Counted from the stretch's first letter, positions 7,945 to 16,110 are shown. The stretch is DNA of 64,000 nucleotides from Micromonospora cathayae (GCF_028993575.1 NZ_CP118615.1:1798001-1862000), one strand, 5' to 3'. A program made the numbers and translations. The notes: generated by a model from the sequence alone, not told the origin.

Positions 7945-9669
7945 TCATGGGGAGGGCGGCAGGACGATCGGGGGTTCCGCCAGGTGGGGGGTCAGCGGAC
8001 GTTCGGGGACCAGCCAGGAGGCGGTCGGCGACTGGTCCGGGTTGACCCGCCAGCGCCGGGACACCTTCGGTACGGCGATCGGGTAGATCGTCAGCGTGCC
8101 GTCCGGGTCGATGCGCAGCCGGAGGAAGGACTTCGCGTCCTCGATGCCCTGGCCGGCGAACAGCTCGTTCACGTTCACCCCGAAACTCCCCGCCACCAGC
8201 AGGTATCCGGCGGTGAGCTGGCTGGCCAGCACGCCGATCACCGGCCCGTACAGCACGGCGGCGGCGACCACCGGCATCGGCCACGGCCAGTCGTAGAACG
8301 GTAGCCGCAGCCAGACCCAGGTGCCGGCGGCGGCCAGCGCGACGTGCGCGAGCCCGTGCGTCAGGCCGAGGATCCAGTGCCGGGCGTGCCGCCTGCCGTC
8401 CGCGCTGGGCGGCTTGGCGAAGAACCCCGCGCCGAGCAGCGTCACCAGCAGCATCACCACCAGCGGCACGCTGAACAGCCGCTGCTCGGCCCCACCGGTA
8501 CGGTTCGACGACACCGCCGCCATGGCCAGCATCAGCAGGGTGTGCAGGGTGCCCAGCAGCGCGCAGAACCCCGGGTTGCGCAGCGGCAGCCGGGGGAAGA
8601 TGCCCCAGGCGTACCGCCGGGAGCGGGCCGCCGTCGGGTACCGGCCGGCCAGCTCGTACGGCTCGGAGTGGCTGGCCCGGCGGGCCAGGGTGTCGCGCGG
8701 TGGCACCTCGATCCGCTCCGGGAGCTTGTGCGTGGGGTAGAGGTACGCGCCCCCGCCCCCGCAGGTGACCAGCTGCCGGTCCGGGCCGGCGTAGCGGGCG
8801 TAGTGGTGCAGGTCGCCGGTGACGATCAGGCGTACCGTCGCCCCGGTCGGCGTGACGATGGTGCGGATGAAGTAGTCCAGCGAGTCGTACGCGGTGGGGC
8901 TGTCGACGGCGCGCACCCAGGTCGGGGCGGGCACCGCCAGGATCACCCGGGACCGTGGCCCGAGCCGGGCCGCGACCTGGTCGAAGTAGCTGAGCTGCGG
9001 ATCGTCCAGATACGACCCGGACTGGTCGTCCAGGCCCAGCAGCCACCAGTCGGCGGGCAGCTCGACGGCGAAGTACGACCGGGACTGCGCGGTCCGCCAG
9101 CCGCCGAAGAACTGGTCCCGGGAGCGGACGAACAGCCGCAGGAACGCGGTCAGCCCGTCGTACCAGTCGTGGTTGCCGGGCACCGCGAACAGCGTCGGCC
9201 CGCCCGGGGTGGCCAGCGGCAGCGCCGCCTGGTACGGCCCCTTGCACCGGTCCTCGTACGCGCCGTAGCCGGCCGACGGGTACACCTGGTCGCCGCCCAT
9301 CACCAGGGTCCCCGCCCGGGGCAGCCGGTGCCCGTCGACGGTCAGCTCCGGCTGGCCGATCAGGTACGCCACCGAGTACGTGGCGTCGAAGCCGTCGCCC
9401 AGGTCGGCCACGTAGTCCAGCCAGAGCCCGCCGTCCGGGCCGACCTGGCGGAACACGCCGTCGCCGAGGGCGTTCTGCAACTCCCGCTTGTCCAGGTACG
9501 CCCCGAAGAGCATCGCGAGCAGCGTACGGATGCCGGTGCTGATCAGCAGGAACGGCGCGAGCCACGGCACCGCCCGGCGGGGCGTGAACCCCAGCTCGCG
9601 GGGCTCGGTGCTGCGCGGGCGGCGCGGGTCGCGGCTGACAGGCTCGTCGCGTAGGGGCTCGTCGCTCAC
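7945..9669 (-). CDS. Membrane-anchored metallophosphoesterase
   Basis: A 574-aa protein with calcineurin-like phosphoesterase motifs in order: DLGDGFDATYS, MGGDQVYPSAGYGAY, GNHDWYDG and VTGDLHHYARY, which supply the Asp, Asn and His ligands of a di-metal centre. A hydrophobic segment lies near the N-terminus (APFLLISTGIRTLLAMLFGAYL). Several further membrane helices lie in the C-terminal half (about residues 360-500), followed by a short globular end. The substrate is unknown; the active domain probably faces one side of the membrane between the two anchors. It is convergent with ricT, with 33 bases between the stops. Confidence 0.82.
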   Translation of the reverse strand: MSDEPLRDEPVSRDPRRPRSTEPRELGFTPRRAVPWLAPFLLISTGIRTLLAMLFGAYLDKRELQNALGDGVFRQVGPDGGLWLDYVADLGDGFDATYSVAYLIGQPELTVDGHRLPRAGTLVMGGDQVYPSAGYGAYEDRCKGPYQAALPLATPGGPTLFAVPGNHDWYDGLTAFLRLFVRSRDQFFGGWRTAQSRSYFAVELPADWWLLGLDDQSGSYLDDPQLSYFDQVAARLGPRSRVILAVPAPTWVRAVDSPTAYDSLDYFIRTIVTPTGATVRLIVTGDLHHYARYAGPDRQLVTCGGGGAYLYPTHKLPERIEVPPRDTLARRASHSEPYELAGRYPTAARSRRYAWGIFPRLPLRNPGFCALLGTLHTLLMLAMAAVSSNRTGGAEQRLFSVPLVVMLLVTLLGAGFFAKPPSADGRRHARHWILGLTHGLAHVALAAAGTWVWLRLPFYDWPWPMPVVAAAVLYGPVIGVLASQLTAGYLLVAGSFGVNVNELFAGQGIEDAKSFLRLRIDPDGTLTIYPIAVPKVSRRWRVNPDQSPTASWLVPERPLTPHLAEPPIVLPPSP

Positions 9670-9818
9670 GGGCGGAGCCTAGCCCCGACCGCTGACGACC
9701 GCTGTCTGTTGCCGGACGGGTTGTGGCTCGTTGTCCGGTTCGTCGGTCCGGGCAGACCTGGCAGCGGGGGATCCCGCGAGACCGGCTGGGGTGGTGTGCC
9801 GTACACTTGTTGATCGTT

Positions 9819-9892
9819 GCCGCCTTAGCTCAGTCGGCTAGAGCGACGCACTCGTAATGCGTAGGTCGACGGTTCGATTCCGTCAGGCGGCT
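9819..9892 (+). tRNA. tRNA-Thr (anticodon CGT)
   Basis: A 74-base cloverleaf. Acceptor arms GCCGCCT and AGGCGGC pair fully, the anticodon stem is ACGCA/TGCGT (9846-9850, 9858-9862), and the seven-base loop CTCGTAA places CGT at 9853-9855, reading ACG codons. The T-arm carries the usual GGTTCGATTCC. CCA is not encoded. Its 3' half is duplicated at 14182-14218, marking this gene as an integration site. A strong hairpin (9899-9934) follows at once. Confidence 0.96.
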
Positions 9893-9895
9893 CAG
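9859..9895 (+). repeat. att-type direct repeat, copy 1 (inside tRNA-Thr)
   Basis: These 37 bases cover the anticodon 3' stem, T-arm and acceptor end of tRNA-Thr plus three flanking bases. They are identical to 14182-14218. This copy keeps the complete tRNA and is the probable attL-like boundary. Confidence 0.8.
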
Positions 9896-9898
9896 AAG

Positions 9899-9934
9899 GA
9901 TGCCCTGGCCAGCGGAGACGCTGGTCAGGGCATC
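9899..9934 (+). terminator. tRNA-Thr terminator hairpin
   Basis: A 16-bp stem (arms 9899-9914 and 9919-9934, one G-T pair, four-base loop), followed by a T-rich stretch (GTTTGT). It begins seven bases after the mature tRNA end. A related hairpin lies after the second tRNA-end copy at 14224-14255. Confidence 0.85.
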
Positions 9935-10029
9935 GTTTGTATCGATGAGGATTTGAGTCACCCCCCGAAAACCGCAGCTCCGTCCGTACTCCGAGCAGCG
10001 CTGGGTCCGGCGATGTTGCCGGATTCCTC

Positions 10030-10206
10030 GTGCGATTCTCGACCGTGGTGACGCCGATGTCCCCGGGGGACGAGGCGAGCGTGCGGCGGCAGATCCGGCG
10101 GACGTTCGACACTGGGGCGACCGACTTCGTGGCGGTGCTGATGGGTTCGGACGAGGAGCGGGCCCAGGCCGCAATGCCCAGGCCTGACCGAAGATGCCAT
10201 GCCTAG
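10030..10206 (+). pseudogene. Fragment of a luciferase-like (LLM) F420-type oxidoreductase C-terminus
   Basis: The frame from 10030 to the stop at 10206 reads as the end of an LLM-class oxidoreductase: a helix with SPGDEASVRRQIRRTF, then TGATDFVAVLMGSDEERAQA, which matches the usual pattern of helix, GATDxV strand and ERxR helix at the end of that family. The last ten residues are unrelated, and the first 250 or more residues of the family are missing. It appears to be a truncated remnant inside the island with no start signal. The family call from such a short piece is tentative. Confidence 0.4.
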
Positions 10207-10234
10207 ATCAGGTGGCCGGTTTGAACTCCGCTTC

Positions 10235-10879
10235 TCAGCCCTGCAGGTAGGCCAGGACCGCCAGGATCCGGCGGTTGTCGTCCTCGGAGGGCTTGAGACC
10301 GAGCTTGGCGAAGATGCTGTTGCTGTGTTTGCTGACAGTCTTCTCGGTGACGAACATCCGGGCGGCGATCGCAGCGTTCGACCGGCCCTGGGCCATCAGA
10401 GCGAGGACCTCATGCTCGCGTGGGCTCAGGCCCAGGAGCTTAGGGTCGGCGGAGCGGCGGGTGAGCAGTGCACTCACCACGTCGGGGTCCATAACGGTGC
10501 TGCCGGCAGCGACCTGCCGGACACTGGCGACGAATTGGTCGACGTCCGTAACCCTGTCCTTCAACAGGTAGCCCACCGCGCCCGCCCGATCCGACATCAG
10601 CTCTCTGGCGTAGATCTGCTCGACATACTGCGAGAGCACCATGATGGGCAGGCCTGGAATCTGCCGGCGGGCTTCTATGGCGGAACGCAGTCCCTCGTCG
10701 GTGAAGGTCGGCGGCAACCGCACGTCGACGATGGCGACGTCGGGACGGTGCGTCATCAGCGACCGGATCAGCGCGGCCCCGTTGTCAACGGCCTCCACAA
10801 CCTCGAACCCATTGGCCTGCAGAATCCTGATCAGGCCCTCGCGGAGCAGGGCGAGGTCCTCGGCTATCACGATACGCAC
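10235..10879 (-). CDS. LuxR/NarL-family response regulator
   Basis: A 214-aa two-component response regulator. The receiver domain has the acidic ED at residues 7-8, the phospho-acceptor Asp52 in AIVDVRLP and the Lys in GYLLKDR. The C-terminal LuxR helix-turn-helix reads LSPREHEVLALMAQGRSNAA then TEKTVSKHSNSIFAKLGL. The reading frame overlaps the kinase gene by 13 bases (10867-10879), so the two are co-translated. The regulated genes are unknown; the adjacent lipoprotein hydrolase is a candidate by position only. Confidence 0.93.
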   Translation of the reverse strand: MRIVIAEDLALLREGLIRILQANGFEVVEAVDNGAALIRSLMTHRPDVAIVDVRLPPTFTDEGLRSAIEARRQIPGLPIMVLSQYVEQIYARELMSDRAGAVGYLLKDRVTDVDQFVASVRQVAAGSTVMDPDVVSALLTRRSADPKLLGLSPREHEVLALMAQGRSNAAIAARMFVTEKTVSKHSNSIFAKLGLKPSEDDNRRILAVLAYLQG

Positions 10880-12222
10880 GGCAGCGACATCCTCACCTCG
10901 GTAGGTCCGCCCGGCGGACTGTCAACGGCCAGCGTGCCGTCGAAGGCCGCCAGCCGACGCTGGATGCCACGCAGGCCGGTGCCGGAATCGATCGAAGCAC
11001 CCCCACGGCCGTCGTCGGACACCAGCATCGTCAACTCTCCTGCGGCGCCGTCCCGATGGGGTGCGAGCTCCACAGTGATCCGGATCTGCCGGGCCTGGGC
11101 GTGCTTGATCGCGTTCGACAATGCCTCGGCGACGGCGAAGTAGGCCGCGGACTCGATCGGGGCCGGCAGCCGTCCGGGTAGGCGGGTCACCACCGTGGTC
11201 GGGATCGGATTGACCAGGGCCAGGGCCTTGAGGGCGCCCTCCAGGCCACGGTCGGCCAGTACCGGCGGATGGATGCCTCGTACCAGGTCGCGCAGCTCGG
11301 TCAGGGCGCTGGAGGTCGACTCGCGGGCCTCAGCCAGCAGCTGCTGGGCTGCCTGCGGATCCTTGGGCAGTAACTGTTCGGCCAAGCCCAGGCTCATACC
11401 CAGCGACACCAGCCGGGCCTGCGCGCCGTCGTGCAGGTCGCGTTCGATTCGGCGCAGCTCGCCGGCCTGGGTGTCGGCGGTCTCGGCTCGCGAGGTCGCC
11501 AACTGTTGAACGCGTGCCCGCAGGCGCGCCTGCTCGGTGGGGCCGAGCAGAGCGCGGATCACCCGAGCGTTGAGGTTCGCCAGGCGTGCCGCAGTGGTGT
11601 ACCAGAGCAGAAGGAAAACCGGACCGAGCGGTACCAGCGCGAAAGACTGCGCGACGCTGTGCAGCCGGAAGGCCTCCCCCATCGGGGTGCGGAACACCTG
11701 AGGAGGCGTCAGTTGATAGATGAGCGGATAGGTCAGGTAGACGACTCCGAAGGCGAAGAACAGCAGCGACAGTCCGCTACTCAACCATATGGTGATCGAG
11801 TTGACCACCAACCAGATCCAGTCCCGCCACGTCGCCGGGTCGCGCAGGATCGTCCAGAGCCGCGCCAGCCACCCGGCGTCCGGCGTCGGCTGATAGGGGT
11901 GGGCGGGCACCGGTACGCCGAGCCGGTCGGCGGCCCACTGGCGGTGCAGGTCGGCAAGCCAGCGCACCAGTGCGGTGGTGAGCAGAATCAAGGGGATTCC
12001 GACGCCGAGAGCGGCGATTGACACCGAGGTGATCCAGACCGTGGCCAGCACGGCACCCAGGACCGAACCTGTCAGCAGCACCAGCGACCAGCCCAACAGG
12101 CTCATCCGCAAGGCCAGCGCGGAGCGCGGAGTTGGACCGCTGCGTGCGACGGGACCAGGCCCGGAGCGCTCCCGCGAGGGCGAGGAGCCGCCGGGAAGTG
12201 TGGTTCCGCTGAAATCGGTCAT
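10867..12222 (-). CDS. Sensor histidine kinase (HisKA_3 type) partnered with the LuxR regulator
   Basis: A 451-aa kinase. The start at ATG 12222 is supported by GAGGGAG shortly upstream. The N-terminal half has four or so membrane helices and the sensor-type region seen in actinobacterial NarL-class kinases (YPLIYQLTPPQVF and following). The dimerisation segment RRIERDLHDGAQARLVSLG holds the phospho-acceptor His of HisKA_3. The HATPase region has an ALSNAIKHAQA N-box and SDDGRGG and GTGLRGIQRRL G-boxes. It passes its signal to the overlapping regulator downstream. The ligand is unknown. Confidence 0.92.
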   Translation of the reverse strand: MTDFSGTTLPGGSSPSRERSGPGPVARSGPTPRSALALRMSLLGWSLVLLTGSVLGAVLATVWITSVSIAALGVGIPLILLTTALVRWLADLHRQWAADRLGVPVPAHPYQPTPDAGWLARLWTILRDPATWRDWIWLVVNSITIWLSSGLSLLFFAFGVVYLTYPLIYQLTPPQVFRTPMGEAFRLHSVAQSFALVPLGPVFLLLWYTTAARLANLNARVIRALLGPTEQARLRARVQQLATSRAETADTQAGELRRIERDLHDGAQARLVSLGMSLGLAEQLLPKDPQAAQQLLAEARESTSSALTELRDLVRGIHPPVLADRGLEGALKALALVNPIPTTVVTRLPGRLPAPIESAAYFAVAEALSNAIKHAQARQIRITVELAPHRDGAAGELTMLVSDDGRGGASIDSGTGLRGIQRRLAAFDGTLAVDSPPGGPTEVRMSLPCVS

Positions 12223-12480
12223 CTCACTCCCTCGTCGCGCATCGTGCCGAATCGACGGGACTGGCGGTCGGGCCATATCGGCCCCGGGCGATCCGCAATT
12301 TCCGCAGTGGGGTTTCCTTCACTCCCTGCGGGGCCAGCACCCAGGTTGTCCGTTCTCGGCAATGGAAGCCGGCGCACACCTTACCCGCCGCGCAAGCAGT
12401 GTCGGCCCGCCCCCGGAATCTCTGCCGCCACCTCGCCGTCATCGAGATCGGGGCCCCTGCCACCCGCTGGCACGATGCCG

Positions 12481-13410
12481 TTACTTGACGGTGGCGGTCA
12501 TCTGTGCGATTTCGTTGAGCACCAGGACGGGCTTGTCCTGGGGAACGTCGTGCGAGCTGCCCTTGGCGGCGACGAGGGTGCGGTCGGGCCCCGCCTTGAC
12601 GAACGCGGCGGCCGCGTCGCGCCAGGCCTGAGCGTCCTGCGGAGATCCGTCGAAGGGTGTCTTGTCCGACACGACATAGATGACGGGGACGCTGTCGGGC
12701 CAGGAGACCTTGTGGTACGCCTGGTGCGTGGGACCGAAGTTGTCGGCCGTGGCAATGAGCTGGCGGTTCGCCTTCGTCGACGGCGCCTTCTTGAGCTCTT
12801 CGATCTGCGGCGCGGTCAGCGTGACAATTCGTTGGATCTGGGTGTCGGTGAAGAATTGCGGCACGTTGGCATCGATCAGCACCGCCCCGGAGACAACGCC
12901 GGGGTTCGCGAGGACGAAGTAGTGGGCCACCTCCCCTGCCTGCGAGTGGCCCGCGAGGACCACGTTCTGGGTGACGCCGAGTTCACGCAGACCGGCCTGC
13001 AGGTCGGAGGCGGCGGCCTGGGGGTCCCACGGGCCCTGCACCTCCTCGCTGGCGCCCATACCGGCCCGGTCGTAGGTGATGATCTGCGATCCGGTGGCCT
13101 GCGACAGCTGCGGCACCAGGGCATCCCAGTACGAGGAGTCCTCGCCGCCGCCGGCGTCCAGCACGATGGTGGGAGAACCTCCGGGCGTGACGTGGAAGGC
13201 AAGCTGATGCCCGTTGTTGGCGATCATATGCAAGCCCGCTGCGGGCGCCGCGCTTACCGAGGTCGAGGGAACCGCGGCTTCCGGACTGGCCGCGGGCGCG
13301 GCCTGCGGCTCCGTCGAGTCATCACATGCGGCGAGTGCCCCTATCACGGCGACGGGAAGGACGAGGGCCAGGGCAGCCCGATGGAACCGGGAGATTTTCT
13401 GTGTGGTCAT
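12481..13410 (-). CDS. Alpha/beta-hydrolase lipoprotein
   Basis: A 309-aa protein with a lipoprotein signal peptide: a basic start, a hydrophobic run and the lipobox ALAACDD, with Cys near residue 29. It is therefore anchored on the outer face of the membrane. The hydrolase domain has VLDAGGGEDSSYW as oxyanion loop, DRAGMGASE, and the nucleophile elbow GHSQAGE. The catalytic His is probably in the GSSHDVP segment near the end. It may act on an ester, lactone or peptide; the substrate is unknown. It sits in the tRNA-bounded island upstream of the histidine kinase, in the same direction, with 258 bases between that appear empty. Confidence 0.85.
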   Translation of the reverse strand: MTTQKISRFHRAALALVLPVAVIGALAACDDSTEPQAAPAASPEAAVPSTSVSAAPAAGLHMIANNGHQLAFHVTPGGSPTIVLDAGGGEDSSYWDALVPQLSQATGSQIITYDRAGMGASEEVQGPWDPQAAASDLQAGLRELGVTQNVVLAGHSQAGEVAHYFVLANPGVVSGAVLIDANVPQFFTDTQIQRIVTLTAPQIEELKKAPSTKANRQLIATADNFGPTHQAYHKVSWPDSVPVIYVVSDKTPFDGSPQDAQAWRDAAAAFVKAGPDRTLVAAKGSSHDVPQDKPVLVLNEIAQMTATVK

Positions 13411-13693
13411 GGAAATGAGCGTCCACGGTTTCTGGATCTTGTGCGAGCCTGCTAGCCCCCAGTCGGGTTGGGAGTTATCTCTACCCTTCCCGAAGGCGAG
13501 TCAGAACCCGTCAGGTACTGCTGGACGCGCATCTCTCCAGTATCCGTCCGGGTAGCGGGGCGCTCGAGCTGCCGCTCCAGCCACGCCAGGTGCGCCCGCG
13601 AAGGATCTCGGGATCAGCGAGTCCTGCCCGCGCAACTGGCTGGCCAAAGCTGATACTGACGACCCCGGTGGTGGCATGGGCCAGCCGACCAGC
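13411..13693. other. Island segment with no intact gene
   Basis: This stretch after the hydrolase start has short frames on both strands, none with a start signal or recognisable family. It probably holds the hydrolase promoter and decayed mobile DNA leading into the transposase relic. Confidence 0.4.
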
Positions 13694-13900
13694 ACAGAAG
13701 AAGGAGCTGCGCCGCCGTCATCGTCAGCTTGAGGTGGGAACGAGTTCCTCAAGCGGGCGGCTGCGTATTTCTCCCGGAAGAACGTTCTCCCGATGTAGCA
13801 TTCCGGCCGGTTGCAGAACTCGCTGACGACGGCATCGACGTTGCCGGTCTGCTGCCGGGTGTTGAAGCGCAGACAGCACCCGTCACTCTGCTGCACCCAC
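13694..13900 (+). pseudogene. IS3-family transposase relic (OrfA end and OrfB start, frameshifted)
   Basis: Read in shifting frames, the plus strand gives KKELRRRHRQLEV, then after a frameshift NEFLKRAAAYFSRKNVLPM and a stop. This is close to the IS3-type OrfA end, which has the leucine-zipper form LRRENxxLxxENEILKRAAAYFA. Directly after, RPVAELADDGIDV and, in another frame, PVCCRVLKRRQ resemble the OrfB start (VAELAxDGxxVxxxCRVL). No DDE catalytic part, complete ORF or terminal inverted repeat was found. It is a broken insertion sequence in the island. Confidence 0.6.
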
Positions 13901-14048
13901 GCCAGAACTGGGGACGCTGATCCAGCGCTTTCGCTGCAGCCTCGGATCTGCGACGTGCCAGGCACGCCAGGCGTTGGCGAAGTCGCGGGGATGCCCGAGA
14001 GCGCCTGGTAGGGCCCGCGAAGGTCCCGGTAAGGGCCAGCGGCGCCCC

Positions 14049-14063
14049 CGTCACCCCCCGAAA
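14049..14063 (+). repeat. 15-bp direct repeat of a tRNA-flanking segment
   Basis: The 15 bases GTCACCCCCCGAAAA occur here and at 9957-9971, just beyond the tRNA-Thr terminator. This may be a further boundary trace of nested integration, or chance. Confidence 0.35.
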
Positions 14064-14181
14064 ATCCTTGGCGAGGGCCGACTGTCAGTAACGAACGTTG
14101 GCAAGCTGACGATGGTGTCTATACAGGTCAGCAATGGTTTTTGACGATCAATGACAAGTCAGGGAGCTTGACGTTCGGTAG

Positions 14182-14218
14182 GCGTAGGTCGACGGTTCGA
14201 TTCCGTCAGGCGGCTCAG
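14182..14218 (+). repeat. att-type direct repeat, copy 2 (tRNA-Thr 3' end only)
   Basis: An identical 37-base copy of 9859-9895 without the 5' half of the tRNA, so it is not a functional tRNA gene. The preceding hundred bases (about 14080-14181) are noticeably poorer in G+C than the neighbourhood, as is common beside phage-type attachment sites. A second terminator hairpin follows, as in copy 1. Confidence 0.8.
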
Positions 14219-14223
14219 GGAAA

Positions 14224-14255
14224 AGCCCTGGCCAGCATCAGTGCTGGCCAGGGCT
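14224..14255 (+). terminator. Terminator hairpin after the second tRNA-end copy
   Basis: A perfect 14-bp stem with a TCAG loop (arms 14224-14237 and 14242-14255), followed by a T-rich stretch. The sequence and the bases after it resemble the tRNA-Thr terminator at 9899-9934, so the duplication reaches beyond the 37-bp core in diverged form. Confidence 0.75.
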
Positions 14256-14294
14256 CATCTTTGTTGATGGGGATATGAATCGCCCTCCGACTGC

Positions 14295-14765
14295 TCAACC
14301 GTGCTGGCGTTCGAGTTCGTGCCGGCGGGCGAGCAGTGCGCTGCGGTAGGCCCGGGCCCGGGCGAGCAGCACGCTCGCCACGACGGTCAGGGCCACGCCG
14401 AGACCGCCGACGGCGAGGACGCCTGCGGGGCCGGCACGCATGACGGCGACCGTCACCATGCCGACTGTCATCAGGGCGCTGAAGGCGACCGCGAGCCAGG
14501 CGGCGATCACCCGGTCGACAGCGAACAGTGGGCGGCGGGCCAGTGCCCAGCCCGCGAACCCGGCCCACGCCGTCCCGATACCGATCATCGCGAGGAACGC
14601 GATCCTGGTCCGTAGCGGCAACCCGCCGGGTTCGGTGGCCAGCAGGAGGCCGATGGTCACGGCCGCCGCCAGGCCACCGAGCCCAGCCACGAGGAGGCCG
14701 ACGCGTCGTGGCAGCGACAGCCCGCGCACGATGTCGTCAGGGCCGTACGCGGGTCCCTCGGTCAT
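14295..14765 (-). CDS. Four-helix membrane protein linked to the ECF sigma factor
   Basis: A 156-aa protein with four hydrophobic helices (about residues 22-45, 52-72, 86-108 and 115-135) and a short basic Arg-rich end. No enzymatic motif was seen. Its ATG overlaps the sigma-factor stop by four bases (ATGA, 14762-14765), so the two are translationally coupled. Such partners often act as anti-sigma factors or as the controlled output, but no zinc anti-sigma motif is present here. The role is inferred from context only. Confidence 0.6.
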   Translation of the reverse strand: MTEGPAYGPDDIVRGLSLPRRVGLLVAGLGGLAAAVTIGLLLATEPGGLPLRTRIAFLAMIGIGTAWAGFAGWALARRPLFAVDRVIAAWLAVAFSALMTVGMVTVAVMRAGPAGVLAVGGLGVALTVVASVLLARARAYRSALLARRHELERQHG

Positions 14766-15295
14766 CCTGAATATCCCTTCTCGATCATGTGGTCACGCAG
14801 CATCCGGCGCGCGCGGAACAGCCGGGACTTCACCGTCCCCTCCGGGATCGCCAACACCTGCGCACACTCCTCCAACGTCAGGTCGTAGAGATAGAACAAG
14901 ATCAGCACCTCTCGTTCGCAGACCGGCAACCCGGCCAGGCTTTCGATGACCTGCGCCTGGTCCAGCACCGCGGCGACGTCGTCGTCCCCCGCCGGCTCAC
15001 CGTCCAGCGGATCGGCCTGGCGGTACCTGTCCCGCAGGTGATTCATCACCGAACGCCGAGCGATCGTGAACAGCCAGGGCGCGAACCGTTCCGGCTCCTT
15101 GAGGGCCGGCAGCGCCTTCAGCGCCCCGGCCCACACCTCCTGGCTCACATCGTCGGCCAGGTCGGCCCGGTCGAGCATGCGCCGCACGTAGCGCCACACC
15201 GGTTCGTGCCAGTACCCGACCAGTTCGGCCAGCGACCGTCGGTCTCCCAGTTGCGCCCGCACCACCAGCAGCGCGTCGCGTCTGACCCGGTCCAC
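14762..15295 (-). CDS. ECF-family RNA polymerase sigma factor
   Basis: A 177-aa sigma-70 factor holding regions 2 and 4 only. Region 2 shows ADLADDVSQEVWAGALKAL and FAPWLFTIARRSVMNHLRD. Region 4 has LPVCEREVLILFYLYDLT and the helix-turn-helix EECAQVLAIPEGTVKSRLF. It directs RNA polymerase to a small regulon, probably including its own promoter. The downstream overlapping membrane protein is the only obvious partner. It lies just outside the tRNA-bounded island. Confidence 0.92.
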   Translation of the reverse strand: MDRVRRDALLVVRAQLGDRRSLAELVGYWHEPVWRYVRRMLDRADLADDVSQEVWAGALKALPALKEPERFAPWLFTIARRSVMNHLRDRYRQADPLDGEPAGDDDVAAVLDQAQVIESLAGLPVCEREVLILFYLYDLTLEECAQVLAIPEGTVKSRLFRARRMLRDHMIEKGYSG

Positions 15296-15465
15296 ATCGT
15301 CTCCCGCCCGTATCGCCTGTCACGCCCCTACAGTCGCGCGGCAGGCCGCCGAGGTTCACGACGTCCGTTCATCGACGTTGCTCTCGTCAGGCTCGGGTGG
15401 GTCACGCGGTGGGCGGCATGCAGAAGACCAGGTCAGATGGTTTCGGCTTTGCGGTTAGGGTGCGG

Positions 15466-16110
15466 TCAGCCGGGACCGTCGAGCCAGTACCAGCCGTCGC
15501 CGAGGGACCACCGCACCCGGCAGGGGGCGGCGAAGCAGTCGAACGTCGTGCCGATCGCCGCGCCGGTGAGATGGGCGTATCCGGACGCGCCGTCGGGACT
15601 ACCGATCCGTACCGGGAGGAACGGGGCTGTCGGTCCGGCGTCGGCACCGGTGTCGAGCCGGACCGCCCGTCCACCGGCGGACAGGTGTTGCAGGTCGTCG
15701 GGGAGGAGTTGCCCGTAGCGGTCGTCGTACCTGGCGGTGATCTTGTCGTCGAGCGCGGCGGCCGCGGCGAAGTCGGCCCGGTGCAGGCGGTAGAAGTGGT
15801 GCACGTAGAGCGACGTCCAGTCGACGGCCACGATCACCGCCGGGGCCAGCACACCCGGTACGAGCACCAGCGCGGCCCGACGCGGGCCGCCGGCGCGCCA
15901 CGTCAGCAGCACGGCGAGCGCGGTGACGGTGATCGCGGCCAGCCATCCCGCCAGGTGAACGAGCGTCCCGAGCAGCCAGAGGTTGGCGATCCGTAGACCG
16001 AACAGGTGCAGCCCGGCGGCGAGCAGCCACACCGCACCCACGGCCGGCAACCAGAGGACCAGGCTCCGGGAGCGTCGGCGCGGTTGGGGTGGGGAGTCTG
16101 CTGTGACCAT
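15466..16110 (-). CDS. Membrane protein of unknown function
   Basis: A 214-aa protein from ATG 16110, with a Pro/Arg-rich cytoplasmic start. Three hydrophobic helices follow (LVLWLPAVGAVWLLAAGLHL and two more), then a likely fourth. The C-terminal extracytoplasmic domain of about 110 residues contains two Cys in FDCFAAPCRV that could form a disulfide, and a WSLGDGWYWLDG end. The open frame reaches 16188, but the ATG at 16110 fits the membrane topology better. I do not recognise the family. It lies between the sigma factor and a divergent secreted protein. Confidence 0.6.
   Translation of the reverse strand: MVTADSPPQPRRRSRSLVLWLPAVGAVWLLAAGLHLFGLRIANLWLLGTLVHLAGWLAAITVTALAVLLTWRAGGPRRAALVLVPGVLAPAVIVAVDWTSLYVHHFYRLHRADFAAAAALDDKITARYDDRYGQLLPDDLQHLSAGGRAVRLDTGADAGPTAPFLPVRIGSPDGASGYAHLTGAAIGTTFDCFAAPCRVRWSLGDGWYWLDGPG

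Larger units (their letters stand above)
9859..14218. mobile_element. Decayed tRNA-Thr-integrated genomic island
   Basis: The island is bounded by perfect 37-bp direct repeats: the 3' end of tRNA-Thr with its next three bases at 9859-9895, and a second copy at 14182-14218. This is the classical footprint of site-specific integration into a tRNA gene, where the element restores the tRNA end. Inside lie an oxidoreductase fragment, a response regulator and histidine kinase, a lipoprotein hydrolase and an IS3-type transposase relic. No integrase, excisionase, replication or transfer gene was found, so the island is probably immobile by itself. The left or right identity of the two copies is inferred. 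Confidence 0.72.

Noticed and set aside
13501..13965. A 154-codon minus-strand frame in the island
   Set aside because: The residues resemble no family and the frame runs antisense to the IS3-like segments; no ribosome site precedes it.
14145..14218. A second tRNA-Thr gene at the far end of the island
   Set aside because: Only the 3' 37 bases match; the acceptor 5' strand, D-arm and anticodon loop are absent, so it is an attachment-site remnant.
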